The notes under the pieces are model-generated. The model worked only from the letters and a program-made list of their open reading frames with translations, was not told where the DNA came from and searched no databases. From assembly GCF_900141935.1 (NCBI RefSeq), contig NZ_FQYX01000002.1, positions 56,295-120,294 on the forward strand: a stretch of 64,000 nucleotides of DNA, given 5' to 3'. How positions within the stretch are numbered: position 1 is the stretch's first letter; each line of letters opens with the position of its first letter. Below are positions 1 through 9,133 of the stretch, in pieces. A program made the position numbers and the translations under genes. The stretch is from Arenibacter nanhaiticus. Its GTDB lineage: Bacteria > Bacteroidota > Bacteroidia > Flavobacteriales > Flavobacteriaceae.

Positions 1-284
1 GTTAAGGGATTTTCGATTTCTTCGATCCGGTAACCGCAGATCACTCCTTTAATAAGATAGGCTTTAGGATGTAGTTTTGCCTTTTGAAAGAAAGTTTCGA
101 ACGTTGCTTTCTCCTTGATCAGTACTTGTAATTTATTTTCATCAAAACTAGTCAGCCATTCAATTACTTGGTGCAATTCTTCTTTCGTCCGCCCCTTACT
201 TTCAACTTTTGTAATATAGTGAGGATAAACAGAGGCAAAAGTCATTTTTGCTATACGGTCATTATGCTCAGGTGTTGTTTTCAT
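1..284 (-). CDS. DUF2200 family protein (cut by window start)
   Basis: The minus strand reads an open frame from an ATG at 284 down to position 1, giving about 94 residues without a stop. The protein starts MKTTPEHNDRIAKMTFASVY and continues with KGRTKEELHQVIEWLT and LIKGVICGYRIEEIENPL, which matches my memory of the small DUF2200 family (usually about 115-120 residues), so roughly the last 20 residues lie outside the window. The family has no established reaction; it is a cytoplasmic protein with no signal peptide or membrane segment. No neighbour within the window is on the same strand close enough to suggest an operon. The family call is from recalled sequence similarity only. Confidence 0.75.
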   Translation of the reverse strand, partial: MKTTPEHNDRIAKMTFASVYPHYITKVESKGRTKEELHQVIEWLTSFDENKLQVLIKEKATFETFFQKAKLHPKAYLIKGVICGYRIEEIENPL

Positions 285-720
285 TGGTTTTACTTTAATA
301 CTACTACTAGAGTCAATTACTTCATTCCTTCTTTTTAGCCCCATCAATGTAACAACAAAACTTTAATAAATCAAATACCCAAACAATAAATCACCCATGT
401 CTCTACTAATATTTTTTACTAGATTGGTTATTTATTCTATAAACCATTGTTAGACATATTGATTTAGGTTATCGCCAATGAAAATAAGAATACACATCCA
501 TTACATCATAACACAACAGTCACAACAAGGAAACACTCCTTTAAAAAATCAAAAATATATAATAATGGAAGTTTGGAATTTTTGCAGACCTTGGGCTGCC
601 GATGGTGTTTTTTAGTTCTATTATCGTCGGCAACAAAACACTACACCTACCTGATATCCAGCTATTTAAAGACAGAAATAAAATAGATCAGTTCCTGAAT
701 ACGCAATAATAATAAAAAAA
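285..720. other. Intergenic stretch without a recognisable gene
   Basis: AT-rich sequence between the DUF2200 gene and rnpB. I see no convincing coding frame on either strand. The only structure noted is an interleaved pair of inverted repeats at 598-641 (GCCGA with TCGGC, and GTGTTTT with AAAACAC), described under findings. Confidence 0.6.
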
Positions 721-1057
721 AGCAGGTCATAAGCCGGATTCTGTTCAGCCTTACTATTTTAGAATTGCCCCTAAAAAAATAAGAATGTCCTTATCATTTA
801 TCTCGTCTATTGGTCACCCAATAGCTTTAACCGCCTACCCTTCAGCTCGGGCGTGCACCCTCAAACACTGATTTACATGGCGTTGCACCGTATAGAGTTT
901 ACCTGGTTTCACTACAGCATTACCTGTACCTGCTTTCTGTTGCACTTGTCCTCATCTCTCGATGGACGGGCGTTACCCGCTATACTGCACTATGGTGTCC
1001 GGACTTTCCTCTGAATTACAAAACAAATTTGCTTTTCAGCGATAAGGCGACCTGCTA
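721..1057 (-). ncRNA. rnpB: RNase P RNA (bacterial class A)
   Basis: Catalytic RNA of ribonuclease P, which removes 5' leaders from pre-tRNAs. On the minus strand the RNA begins with GTAGCAGGTCGCC and carries the conserved GAGGAAAGTCCGGACACC block (CR I) soon after. Further on come ACAGAAAGCAGG..., GTGAAACCAGGTAAACTC and the 3' conserved region ending GAATCCGGCTTATGACCTGC, which pairs with the 5' end. It then runs into a U-rich tract (TTTTTTTT) that serves as terminator. The size of about 335 nt fits the class. A Bacteroidota -7 box (TACCTTTG) lies just upstream. It is transcribed divergently from dnaX. The exact ends are estimated. Confidence 0.95.
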
Positions 1058-1060
1058 CTG

Positions 1061-1068
1061 CAAAGGTA
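1061..1068 (-). promoter_or_regulatory. rnpB promoter -7 box
   Basis: The minus strand reads TACCTTTG, matching the Bacteroidota sigma-A -7 consensus TAnnTTTG, immediately before the 5' end of RNase P RNA. I see no clear TTTG at the -33 position. Confidence 0.65.
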
Positions 1069-1133
1069 AATCAATTGTTGATAAATAAACTACTAAAGAG
1101 CATTAAATAAGCTACGGAATGCCAAGCTATTTT

Positions 1134-1141
1134 TATATTTG
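1134..1141 (+). promoter_or_regulatory. dnaX promoter -7 box
   Basis: TATATTTG matches TAnnTTTG and lies about 50 nt before the dnaX start, giving a predicted leader of about 45 nt. It diverges from the rnpB promoter 65 bp away. Confidence 0.55.
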
Positions 1142-1191
1142 TAGAATAATCTATTGGTCCTTATTTTTACACCAATACTAAAGTCAATCTA

Positions 1192-2981
1192 TTGGAGCCT
1201 TTTATAGTATCTGCACGAAAATATAGACCCCAAACATTTAAAGATGTTGTGGGCCAGCAGGCTATTACCAATACCCTATTAAACGCCATTGAAAACAACC
1301 ATTTGGCGCAGGCACTTTTATTCACCGGACCACGCGGGGTAGGGAAAACTACCTGTGCCCGTATTTTGGCCAAGCAAATCAACCAGGCCACCGGAGATTA
1401 TGGAGATGAGGATTTTGCCTTTAATATCTTTGAATTGGATGCCGCATCCAATAACTCGGTAGATGACATAAGAGACCTAACGAACCAGGTACGGATACCG
1501 CCACAAGTAGGAAAATACAAGGTATATATTATCGATGAGGTGCATATGCTATCCCAATCGGCCTTCAACGCCTTTTTAAAGACCTTGGAAGAGCCACCAG
1601 CACATGCTATCTTTATTCTGGCGACTACCGAAAAACACAAAATTATCCCGACCATTTTGTCGCGTTGTCAAATATTCGACTTTAAGCGTATTACTGTTGG
1701 CGATGCCGTGGAATATTTAAAATATATTGCCGAAAACCAAGGAATAGAAGCAGATGGCGACGCCTTGCACATCATTGCCCAAAAGGCAGATGGCGCTATG
1801 CGAGATGCCCTCTCTATTTTTGACCGTGTAGTGAGTTTTTCAGGAAAATCCCTGACTCGAAAAGCCGTAACCGAGAACTTAAACGTCTTGGACTACGACA
1901 CCTATTTTAAAGCTACCGACCTCATATTAGGTCATGATATCCCTGGACTATTAGTGCTCTTTAACGACACCCTTGCCAAAGGGTTCGACGGGCATCATTT
2001 TATGAGTGGTTTGGCTTCGCATTTTAGAGATCTTATGGTATGCCAGCACCAACAAACAATAGCTCTCTTAGAGGTTGGTGATGACGCCAAAAGGAATTAC
2101 CTGGAACAGTCCAAAAAAACTTCAGGCCCCTTTTTATTGGATGCCATTGAAATCGCCAATGATTGTGACATTCACTATAAGTCTAGCAAAAACCAACGTC
2201 TTTTAGTAGAGCTTACCTTAATGAAATTGGCATCCATCGGCTTCGATGGAGATAAAAAAAAAAGTCTAAATCCCTAGGAAACAGCCTTAGCCATCTCAAT
2301 TTTATAATCCCTGCTTCTTATTATAAGACCGGTGTTGAAGCACAAGAAACACTAGAAAAACCTACGGTCACTGCAGATTCTCAAGCAACTTCTGCCCTTG
2401 CCAAAAGTCCACAAACCGTAGCAGGGCAGCAGAACGGCAGCAATGCGCCCATTGGAAGCCAAAAACTAGAGACCGCCTCTGCAGCCGCAGCAACCAAAAT
2501 AAACCTAAAATCATTGCCCAAGCGGGTTTCCGGACTTTCCATATCTAGCTTAAAGGCTAAAAAGGAACATGAACTTAGTAAAAAAGAAGATGTTGCCGAT
2601 GAAAACCAATTACCAAAGACCCCTTTTACAGAAAAGGCCATGCAAGAATTGTGGACAGAATTTGTAGAGATCCTAGACAAAGGGGGACGTAAAATATTGG
2701 CCTCTAACCTCAATGCCGATCTTCCAAAATTGAAGGACAATTTTACCTTATGTATAGAATTGCCCAACGATACTATGAAAAAAGAGGTGGAAAGAGATAA
2801 ATACGATTTAATGGAGTTCTTAAAACTAAAACTGAACAACCATTTTATTAGCTTAGAAATAAACGTCAACGAAGCAACTGCCAAAAAATTCGCTTTTACA
2901 CCCGAGGAAAAATACCAGAAACTAAGGGAAAAGAATCCTGTGATCGATTTTCTACGACAAGAATTCGATTTGGATATGTAA
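1192..2981 (+). CDS. dnaX: DNA polymerase III subunits gamma/tau, with a -1 frame change at an A10 run
   Basis: Clamp-loader ATPase of the replicative polymerase. The first frame starts at a TTG (no in-frame ATG exists nearby; MEPFIVSARKYRPQTF is the usual family start) and stops at 2275-2277 after 361 residues. It contains Walker A GPRGVGKTT (about residue 46), DEVH (Walker B), and the sensor region TEKHKIIPTILSRC, i.e. domains I-III. The Cys4 zinc module of E. coli DnaX is absent, as I recall for Bacteroidota. At 2254-2263 lies a run of ten A. A -1 shift (or one extra A in the transcript) joins this frame to a second open frame that ends at 2981, giving a tau form of about 596 residues; the unshifted product is a 361-residue gamma form. 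The second half is lysine-rich, then ends in a tau-like domain. A sequencing indel in the homopolymer is the alternative. Confidence 0.9.
2254..2263 (+). promoter_or_regulatory. dnaX: A10 slippage site in dnaX
   Basis: Ten consecutive A cover codons 355-357 (Lys-Lys-Lys) of the first frame. The first-frame stop TAG follows only 12 nt later (2275-2277), while the -1 frame stays open for another 238 codons. A GGAG sits three nt upstream (2247-2250). I do not see a strong stem-loop downstream, which favours transcriptional slippage (as in Thermus dnaX) over ribosomal frameshifting. Confidence 0.7.
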
Positions 2982-2995
2982 AAGTGTATAGATAC

Positions 2996-3355
2996 CTAAA
3001 GCGATTCCTTTTTTTGTATCGAGATCTGCCAATTATAAAATAATATCACTATAGCATTTACGAAAAGACCCAAAGATTCCCTGGCGTGCTCTATATTATC
3101 GATATTCCCACCGGAAATAGCAACTCCCTGGTACTGTTCTGGCCAGAATAAAATACCCCCTATCCCATAGGAAACCGCTAAGAGGAGTCCCACTAGCTTT
3201 GGTAGTTTTTGAAATAAAAACAAGACTGAGGCTAAAGCAGCAATACCGTATAAGACATACCATAGGGCTGCATCCGGGTCATTGTACTGCACAGATGCCG
3301 CCCATATAAATAATACAGTAAAAATTGCCGCAAAGAACTTTGAGAACAAATTCAT
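2996..3355 (-). CDS. TMEM220 family membrane protein
   Basis: A 119-residue inner-membrane protein with about four hydrophobic segments: FFAAIFTVLFIWAAS, LWYVLYGIAALASVLFLF, LVGLLLAVSYGIGGILFW, and a last one near LGLFVNAIVILFYNW. The motif QYNDPDAALWY after the first segment is the hallmark of the TMEM220 family as I remember it; function is unknown. It starts at an ATG only three nt after the stop of eboF and is on the same strand, so it is very probably the last gene of the ebo operon. It converges with dnaX, whose stop is 14 bp away. Whether it takes part in Ebo function is an inference from spacing alone. Confidence 0.8.
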   Translation of the reverse strand: MNLFSKFFAAIFTVLFIWAASVQYNDPDAALWYVLYGIAALASVLFLFQKLPKLVGLLLAVSYGIGGILFWPEQYQGVAISGGNIDNIEHARESLGLFVNAIVILFYNWQISIQKKESL

Positions 3356-3358
3356 GAA

Positions 3359-4735
3359 TTAAGATTTTAGAACATGACTTTCTATAAGCCCACATACTTC
3401 GGTAGCCACCAAAGAATCTTTAGGGTTTAAACCGACATTATTTGTTATGAATACCGGGTGATCGTTAGGATCTTCCGGAATACGGCCATGAGACCCTTTT
3501 ATTAAATTAGCATCCAAAGGAATAATGTCCAACACGGTTCTAAAGCCCATCTTTTTCTTTGCTAACTTCCACACAACCTTAAGCATCAGTAATTTATCAT
3601 TTGGATCGGTCATCATTTCTACAGGATCGTAACCAGGTTTTTTATGAATATCAACCATCCTGGCATAATCGGGAGCCTTGGCATCATCAAGCCAAAAGTA
3701 ATAGGTAAACCAAGAATCTTTATCGGCAACTACTACCAAGTCCCCGCTCCGCTCATGATTTAGGCCCATAGCCACAATGTCATCCCCAGATAGAACTTTT
3801 TCTACTCCCTTCACTTTTTCTAGCAAAGATTTTATCTTTTCCTTTTCCGCAGCATTGTCAATATACACATGAGCCAACTGATGATCAGAAACGGCGAAGG
3901 CCTCGCTTTGTCCTGCATCCAACAATTCTAATCCGCGTTCTATCCTTACCTTTAAATAGCCGGCCTTTCTTAGCTGCCTATTAATATGAATAGGATTATT
4001 GACATTGGTAATCCCGTATTCGGAAAGCAGAATTATATGCGCATCCTTCTTTTCATAAAATTCCACTAATTGTTTTACCACCCCATCTATTTCATTTAGA
4101 TCCTTGGATATAACGTTAAAATCATTGCCATATCTCTGAAGGTTATAATCTAGGTGAGGGAGGTATATTAAGGTTAAGGTCGGATCGTGCATAGTCTCGG
4201 TTTTTATCGCTGCATCGGCAATCCATTGACTCGATTTAATAGTGGTCTTTGGTCCCCAAAAATGAAACAGCGGGAAAGTCCCCAGTTCGTCCTGTAAATG
4301 ATCGCGCAATTCAGCAGGATACGAATATATATCGGGTATTTTTCTTCCATCGGCTAAATAGTTGGGTCTAGGTGTTACGCTATAATCGGCATTGGAATAC
4401 ATATTATACCACCAAAACATATTGGCACAGCTGAAATTTTCATCCTGTCTTTTTAGCTTGTCCCATATTTTTTCTTGTTGCACTAAGGTATTTGACTGCC
4501 TCCAGAACTTCACCTCGTGTTCTTCCTTAAAATACCAGCCATTCGCCACGATTCCATGTTCGGAAGGCGTTTTACCAGTTAAATAAGTGGCCTGAGCCGC
4601 ACAGGTAACCGCAGGTAACTGTGGCCTTATGGTTGCTAACTTTCCTTTTTCTAAAAACGATTTAATAAACGGAGTGTGTTCCCCTATTAAACTACGCGTT
4701 AAGCCAACAACATTAATTACTACAGTCTTTTTCAT
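3359..4735 (-). CDS. eboF: EboF: nucleotide pyrophosphatase/phosphodiesterase-type enzyme
   Basis: Alkaline-phosphatase-superfamily protein of 458 residues, the phosphodiesterase member of the ebo set. Near the N-terminus it has VVGLTRS and then PAVTCAAQATYLTGKTPSEHG, with the nucleophile Thr in the position used by NPP-type enzymes. Metal-ligand candidates follow: LIYLPHLDYNLQRYG, LSEYGI (near residue 237), SDHQLAH and GSHGRIPEDPNDHP (near residue 420). No signal peptide is evident, so it is probably cytoplasmic. It starts three nt after the stop of eboE and lies three nt before the TMEM220 gene. The substrate is unknown. The Ebo assignment rests on this family together with the conserved neighbour order eboB-C-D-E-F. 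Confidence 0.85.
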   Translation of the reverse strand: MKKTVVINVVGLTRSLIGEHTPFIKSFLEKGKLATIRPQLPAVTCAAQATYLTGKTPSEHGIVANGWYFKEEHEVKFWRQSNTLVQQEKIWDKLKRQDENFSCANMFWWYNMYSNADYSVTPRPNYLADGRKIPDIYSYPAELRDHLQDELGTFPLFHFWGPKTTIKSSQWIADAAIKTETMHDPTLTLIYLPHLDYNLQRYGNDFNVISKDLNEIDGVVKQLVEFYEKKDAHIILLSEYGITNVNNPIHINRQLRKAGYLKVRIERGLELLDAGQSEAFAVSDHQLAHVYIDNAAEKEKIKSLLEKVKGVEKVLSGDDIVAMGLNHERSGDLVVVADKDSWFTYYFWLDDAKAPDYARMVDIHKKPGYDPVEMMTDPNDKLLMLKVVWKLAKKKMGFRTVLDIIPLDANLIKGSHGRIPEDPNDHPVFITNNVGLNPKDSLVATEVCGLIESHVLKS

Positions 4736-4738
4736 TAT

Positions 4739-5932
4739 TTAAAGCTTATTCTTTAACCATTGTATTTCTCTAACGATACACTCGCTCAGATTCGTTTTCA
4801 AAGCAGCTGGCAATACATCCCAGGTATACGTTTCTATTTCTAAATGCTCGGACACCTGATTATTTTTAAGATATTCCACGACCTTGATAATTTGGTCTTG
4901 GGTAGAAAATAAAGCATCGTATTTCTCTAAAAAAATGGGGACATGAAAGTGCGCCCTTAGCTCCTCTGCATCGGGCCTCTCTGCCAATACCTTAGGCAGA
5001 TCATTATAGGTAACTACCCTATCATCACACTTTTGGGTCACCTGATGCAGGTATACCCCTTCATTAAATTGTTCCAATGAGCCCCATACCTTCTCAGTAT
5101 CGCCTTCATTAAATACTATTTTTAAAGCTGAGCTAACTTGAATTTTCCCAACCTTAATACCGGCATCCCTAAACTTTGTCAGGGTATATTCCGGCTCTTC
5201 ATACGCTAAAGAAAAATGGCATACATCGTAACAAACAGTGATATATTTCAAAATAAGCTCCTTAGCCGTAGCTGCATCCACTCCCAAGACTTCCATCAGC
5301 AGGGTACTGCCTTGAGGAAGTAAATAAGCCTCAAAAAATTGCAATACCTCATCGCTATTTTCGAGCATGCCATCTGGTTCTGGTTCTATATCTAAATGCA
5401 GGTGTTTACCCGTATTTTTTTCAATCCCATATAGATGCAGGGCTAGCTGAGCCATATTTTTGGCCCCAGTTAAGAATGCCGCTTCCAAAGCCGCTTCCGT
5501 CTTATGCCAATGTTTATAACTTATAGGAGAAGTCGAAATTCCTCCTGAAATACCTCTTGGAACTAAAAATGCTAACTGATCAAAGAGTCTTTTGGTATAA
5601 GTCAATCTATCTGTAGTGGTCCAATCCGGTGCATGCACCTGATCTTTTACCCTTTCGTTATGAAAATTCCCATAAGGAAACCCGTTCATAGTAAAAACGT
5701 ACATTTGATTCTCTTCTAACCAATCGTTGAGTTTTTGCAAGTGATCTCCCTCTTGCAATTCTTCACTGGCTGTATTAGACAATCGCAAACCAACACCGAA
5801 GGGTACCCCTGCTGCAACTTCTGCTTTTATTCTAGGAAGATATTTCTTTAAACTCTCCCAGGTTTGCTGCCAGTTTTCTCCTGGATGTATATTGGTACAG
5901 TACCCTAGGTGATACTTATTGTTAATAATCAT
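4739..5932 (-). CDS. eboE: EboE: metabolite traffic protein, xylose-isomerase-like TIM barrel
   Basis: A 397-residue protein of the sugar-phosphate isomerase/epimerase fold class. It begins MIINNKYHLGYCTNIHPGENW, then GLRLSNTASEEL, NGFPYGNFH, HLDIEPEPDGML (a Glu/Asp-rich metal-site-like segment near residue 180) and CYDVCHFSLAYE near residue 235, as in barrel enzymes with histidine and acidic metal ligands. The start ATG overlaps the TAA of eboD by one base, a strong sign of translational coupling. The ebo genes are known from cyanobacteria (scytonemin precursor export) and from Bacteroidota and eustigmatophyte plastids, but the reaction of EboE has not been established to my knowledge. Confidence 0.87.
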   Translation of the reverse strand: MIINNKYHLGYCTNIHPGENWQQTWESLKKYLPRIKAEVAAGVPFGVGLRLSNTASEELQEGDHLQKLNDWLEENQMYVFTMNGFPYGNFHNERVKDQVHAPDWTTTDRLTYTKRLFDQLAFLVPRGISGGISTSPISYKHWHKTEAALEAAFLTGAKNMAQLALHLYGIEKNTGKHLHLDIEPEPDGMLENSDEVLQFFEAYLLPQGSTLLMEVLGVDAATAKELILKYITVCYDVCHFSLAYEEPEYTLTKFRDAGIKVGKIQVSSALKIVFNEGDTEKVWGSLEQFNEGVYLHQVTQKCDDRVVTYNDLPKVLAERPDAEELRAHFHVPIFLEKYDALFSTQDQIIKVVEYLKNNQVSEHLEIETYTWDVLPAALKTNLSECIVREIQWLKNKL

Positions 5933-7107
5933 TAGAATTGCGACATTTTAGGTTGGTACATTTCATTGAGCCAAACTACCGATTTTCTCATTACTGCCAT
6001 ATCGATTTCATGGACATCGTGTTTTTTTCCGATTTTAGAGATAAGGGTAATAGTAAGTTCTCCTCCTAAATGTTCTCTAAATTCTTCTATTCCCGCCAGT
6101 AGTTCATCCAATTCTTGTTCTCCCTTGATAGGAATATGCAAATCGAATCCGACCTGTTCCATCACCTTAAGAGCGCGTTCAAGGGTTGCTTTATCTATTA
6201 ATCCAATAAAATGGGCATATGTTAAATCTAACGCCATGCCAATAGCGACAGCTTCCCCGTGCCTCAATTGGTAGTTGGTCATATACTCAAGTTTATGAGC
6301 CGCCCAATGACCAAAATCTAACGGCCTAGAAGAGCCACTTTCAAAAGGGTCCCCTCCTTGGGCAATATGTTCCATATGCATTTCTGCACAGCGATATATT
6401 AAATACTGCATGCTCTCCATTTCCCTGGCATGCAACAAAACACTTTTTTCTTCTATATATTTAAAGAATACATCATCCTTAATCAGTGCCACTTTTATGG
6501 CTTCGGAAATACCGGAAATCCAATCCCTATTTTCCAAGGTCGTTAAAAATCGACTATCGTTAATAATGGCATATGCAGGGGCAAAAGTCCCCAAGAAATT
6601 CTTCTTCCCAAAAATATTAATACTATTCTTAACCCCTACGGCCGAATCATTTTGAGATAGTACCGTAGTAGGAATCCTGATAAGTTTTACACCCCTATGG
6701 GCTATAGCCGCGGCATAACCGCTCATATCTATAACAGCACCGCCACCAATAACCACAACAAAAGAATGTCTGCAAATACGATTTTCGTGGACCGCTTCTA
6801 AAATACGTTCCACATTTTCGTAGTCGTTTTTACACTGCTCCCCACCTGCAATGATTAATTGTTCTGTTAAAGCAATAGTCTCTTTATAGGTTTGGCAATA
6901 TCCTTTTATATCTTCTTGTAGGGAAGGATGATTTTTTACAACTCCATCATCAATAACAAAAAGGACCTTTACGTTTCCTTTTTCATTATAATCGGAAATT
7001 ATATTTTTAAACAGGGGATTATTCGCCTGAAACAGCTGTTCCGTAAAATGAAGTTTATATTCAAAAGGAACTTTAAACGACTGGGCGATAGCTTTATAAT
7101 GTTGCAT
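5932..7107 (-). CDS. eboD: EboD: 3-dehydroquinate-synthase-like protein
   Basis: A 391-residue member of the sugar-phosphate cyclase (DHQS) superfamily. Visible motifs are GGGAVIDMSGYAAA (NAD-binding Gly-rich loop, near residue 120), IRIPTTVLSQNDSAVGVKNS, GHWAAHKLE and HGEAVAIGMALD, the last two holding histidines that are zinc ligands in DHQS. I place the start at the ATG at 7107 (MQHYKAIAQSFKVPFEYKL); the frame is open to 7188 but would then overlap eboC by 68 nt, whereas 7107 leaves a 13-nt gap. It ends one base into eboE. The ring-forming reaction in this pathway is unknown; the shikimate enzyme itself is a less likely identity because of the ebo neighbours. Confidence 0.87.
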   Translation of the reverse strand: MQHYKAIAQSFKVPFEYKLHFTEQLFQANNPLFKNIISDYNEKGNVKVLFVIDDGVVKNHPSLQEDIKGYCQTYKETIALTEQLIIAGGEQCKNDYENVERILEAVHENRICRHSFVVVIGGGAVIDMSGYAAAIAHRGVKLIRIPTTVLSQNDSAVGVKNSINIFGKKNFLGTFAPAYAIINDSRFLTTLENRDWISGISEAIKVALIKDDVFFKYIEEKSVLLHAREMESMQYLIYRCAEMHMEHIAQGGDPFESGSSRPLDFGHWAAHKLEYMTNYQLRHGEAVAIGMALDLTYAHFIGLIDKATLERALKVMEQVGFDLHIPIKGEQELDELLAGIEEFREHLGGELTITLISKIGKKHDVHEIDMAVMRKSVVWLNEMYQPKMSQF

Positions 7108-7120
7108 CTTTTTATTAACT

Positions 7121-8023
7121 TTAGGTAACTGCGAACAGTTTGGACAAAAATTTGGATAAAGGCAATAATAGTAGGGTTGGTAATCCAACCCACCAATAGG
7201 AGAAACCTACAACCAGGGTTGCGTCTAGTACTATTATAGATAGGACCCCGGCAACAACTGCATTCTTTATATTTTCGGGCGAATTAATCTTATACGCCTT
7301 CATCAATGGCCTATATACCAGGATAGCGAACAACACAAGAAAGGGCAACGCCTGTAGCACATTAAGGTCCGCGGTAACGAACAGCAACAAAACACCAAGA
7401 ATTACACTGGCGTACAAGGTCGCTGCAAAAAGGATATGCTTTTTATTATTCCCATACACCTCCCCCCTGCTTATAAGGGTAATCGCGGCAATGTACACTA
7501 TAGGAATAGACACACACCACCAATAATTAAAAGAACCTAGTATGCTTATTCCCAATAATAAATTAATGCCTCTACAGGTTCCCATGGTCAGAGGGCCAAA
7601 AAAACCGTGATGTTTTGCTAAACTATCATACAAAAGAATAACCAAACCTAGAGCGGTAGCCGTTAAGCCACTTAAAGGGTTTACCAAAAAAGCGATCCCT
7701 GCCCCTAATGCCATTAATACGCCTCCGAATATGGCGGCCGATCTTAAAGGTACCAGACCAGAGGGAATAGGTCTTTCTGGACGTTCTGTTTTATCTATTT
7801 TATAATCGAAGACATCGTTTAACACCACTCCTGCAGCATACAACAGTACCGAAGACATTATCAATATTAGAATATGTTCTATATTATTGACGCTAGATGA
7901 CTCCCCTAAAGTGGCGTGCATAAAAACTCCTGAGATAGCAGTACCGGCTAAAATGTCGGCCGCTGAAGTAGGTAGGTTTGCAGGTCTTGTAAGTCTTAAA
8001 TATCCTTTAGTTACAGGATTCAT
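7121..8023 (-). CDS. eboC: EboC: UbiA-family prenyltransferase-like membrane protein
   Basis: A 300-residue polytopic inner-membrane protein of the UbiA superfamily. It begins MNPVTKGYLRLTRPANLPTS and has the first Asp-rich motif NDVFDYKIDKTERPERPIPS near residue 70. About eight hydrophobic helices follow, ending VGLPTLLLLPLSKFLS. The start codon directly abuts the stop of eboB (no bases between). UbiA enzymes prenylate aromatic acceptors; in ebo clusters the acceptor is unknown. Its membrane location makes it the likely anchor or transport-related part of the set. The second canonical DxxxD motif is not obvious to me, so catalytic competence is uncertain. Confidence 0.87.
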   Translation of the reverse strand: MNPVTKGYLRLTRPANLPTSAADILAGTAISGVFMHATLGESSSVNNIEHILILIMSSVLLYAAGVVLNDVFDYKIDKTERPERPIPSGLVPLRSAAIFGGVLMALGAGIAFLVNPLSGLTATALGLVILLYDSLAKHHGFFGPLTMGTCRGINLLLGISILGSFNYWWCVSIPIVYIAAITLISRGEVYGNNKKHILFAATLYASVILGVLLLFVTADLNVLQALPFLVLFAILVYRPLMKAYKINSPENIKNAVVAGVLSIIVLDATLVVGFSYWWVGLPTLLLLPLSKFLSKLFAVT

Positions 8024-8932
8024 TTATACAATCTTATCAGTATCTACCTTAGGCTCTTGCCCTCGTAAAACACTATTATCATTAAAGAGTTGGGTCTGAT
8101 TGATTCCAGATGGGTTTAACCAGTCCGATTCCTTCATTTTTCCGTTCATTCCAAAAATATCCAAGGCATTTTGGTAACATGTCTTTCTCACATCTTCTCT
8201 AGATATACCTCTTTTTAACATCAAAGACGCTGTTTTTGGCACTGCTAAAGGATCGCTAACACCCCAATCTGCCGAGCTGTCTACGATAATATTGGTACTT
8301 CCAAATTTACGAACCACTTCAACCATTCGTTCATTCCCCATTTTTGTTTTAGGGTAAATGGTAAAAGCTGCCAAAAACCCACGGTCTAGAACTTCTTTTA
8401 CCGTTTCTTCATTATTGTGGTCAATAACCACCATAGAGGGATCTAGACCATGCTCTAGACAAACTTCCATACTCTTAATTGTTCCGGCCTTTTTATCCCT
8501 ATGAGGGGTATGTACCTGAACCGGCAAGTTCAATTCTTTAGCCAATTCTAATTGCGCCCTAAAATATTTATCTTCCGCAGGGGTCTGATCGTCGTAACCA
8601 ATTTCTCCAATAGCCACTACGTTTTCTTTATGAACATATAACGGTAGTAATTCTAGCACCTGTTCCGCCAAGGCTTCATTATTGGCTTCTTTAGAGTTTA
8701 ATCCGATAGTACAGTAGTGTTTAATACCAAACTGGCTAGCTCTAAAGGGCTCCCACCCTACTAAACTGCTAAAATAATCTTGAAAAGAACCCACTTGTGT
8801 CCGTGGCTGTCCCAACCAAAAAGAAGGTTCAATGATGGCTACCACTCCTGCCGCCGCCATAGCCTCATAATCATCGGTAGTCCTAGACGTCATGTGTACG
8901 TGCGGATCTATTATCATCATTTTCTCTTCCAT
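8024..8932 (-). CDS. eboB: EboB: TatD-family metal-dependent hydrolase
   Basis: A 302-residue TIM-barrel hydrolase. It starts MEEKMMIIDPHVHMTSRTTD, where HVH is the first metal pair, and continues with AIGEIGYDDQTPAED (the Glu ligand region), VQVHTPHRDK, VVIDHNNEETVK and VDSSADWGVSDP (late Asp). It is the first gene of the minus-strand run eboB-C-D-E-F-TMEM220, all with gaps between -1 and 13 nt. The start could also be the ATG at residues 5 or 6. I found no clear TAnnTTTG promoter in the 257-bp gap upstream. TatD proteins are nucleases or esterase-like hydrolases; the substrate in the ebo context is unknown. Confidence 0.87.
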   Translation of the reverse strand: MEEKMMIIDPHVHMTSRTTDDYEAMAAAGVVAIIEPSFWLGQPRTQVGSFQDYFSSLVGWEPFRASQFGIKHYCTIGLNSKEANNEALAEQVLELLPLYVHKENVVAIGEIGYDDQTPAEDKYFRAQLELAKELNLPVQVHTPHRDKKAGTIKSMEVCLEHGLDPSMVVIDHNNEETVKEVLDRGFLAAFTIYPKTKMGNERMVEVVRKFGSTNIIVDSSADWGVSDPLAVPKTASLMLKRGISREDVRKTCYQNALDIFGMNGKMKESDWLNPSGINQTQLFNDNSVLRGQEPKVDTDKIV

Positions 8933-9133
8933 AGTATACTTCTATATTTTTTTTAATATTTAATTATTCATATAATAGTCAACTTCCTTCTTTTAAACAA
9001 TACTCCTCTACAGTCACAGATATTCGAGGTATAAAATCAGGAAATTCTCCAACGGATAAAATTACTGAATTAATAGGTTATAAGGACAACCTTTGCCCTT
9101 TTTTAAACCGCATTTAACAATCCCAAAATAGAC

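Noticed and set aside
2381..2884. A 167-residue minus-strand frame over the tau part of dnaX
   Set aside because: The plus strand is the continuation of DnaX in the -1 frame; the antisense frame is Ser-rich and unlike any family.
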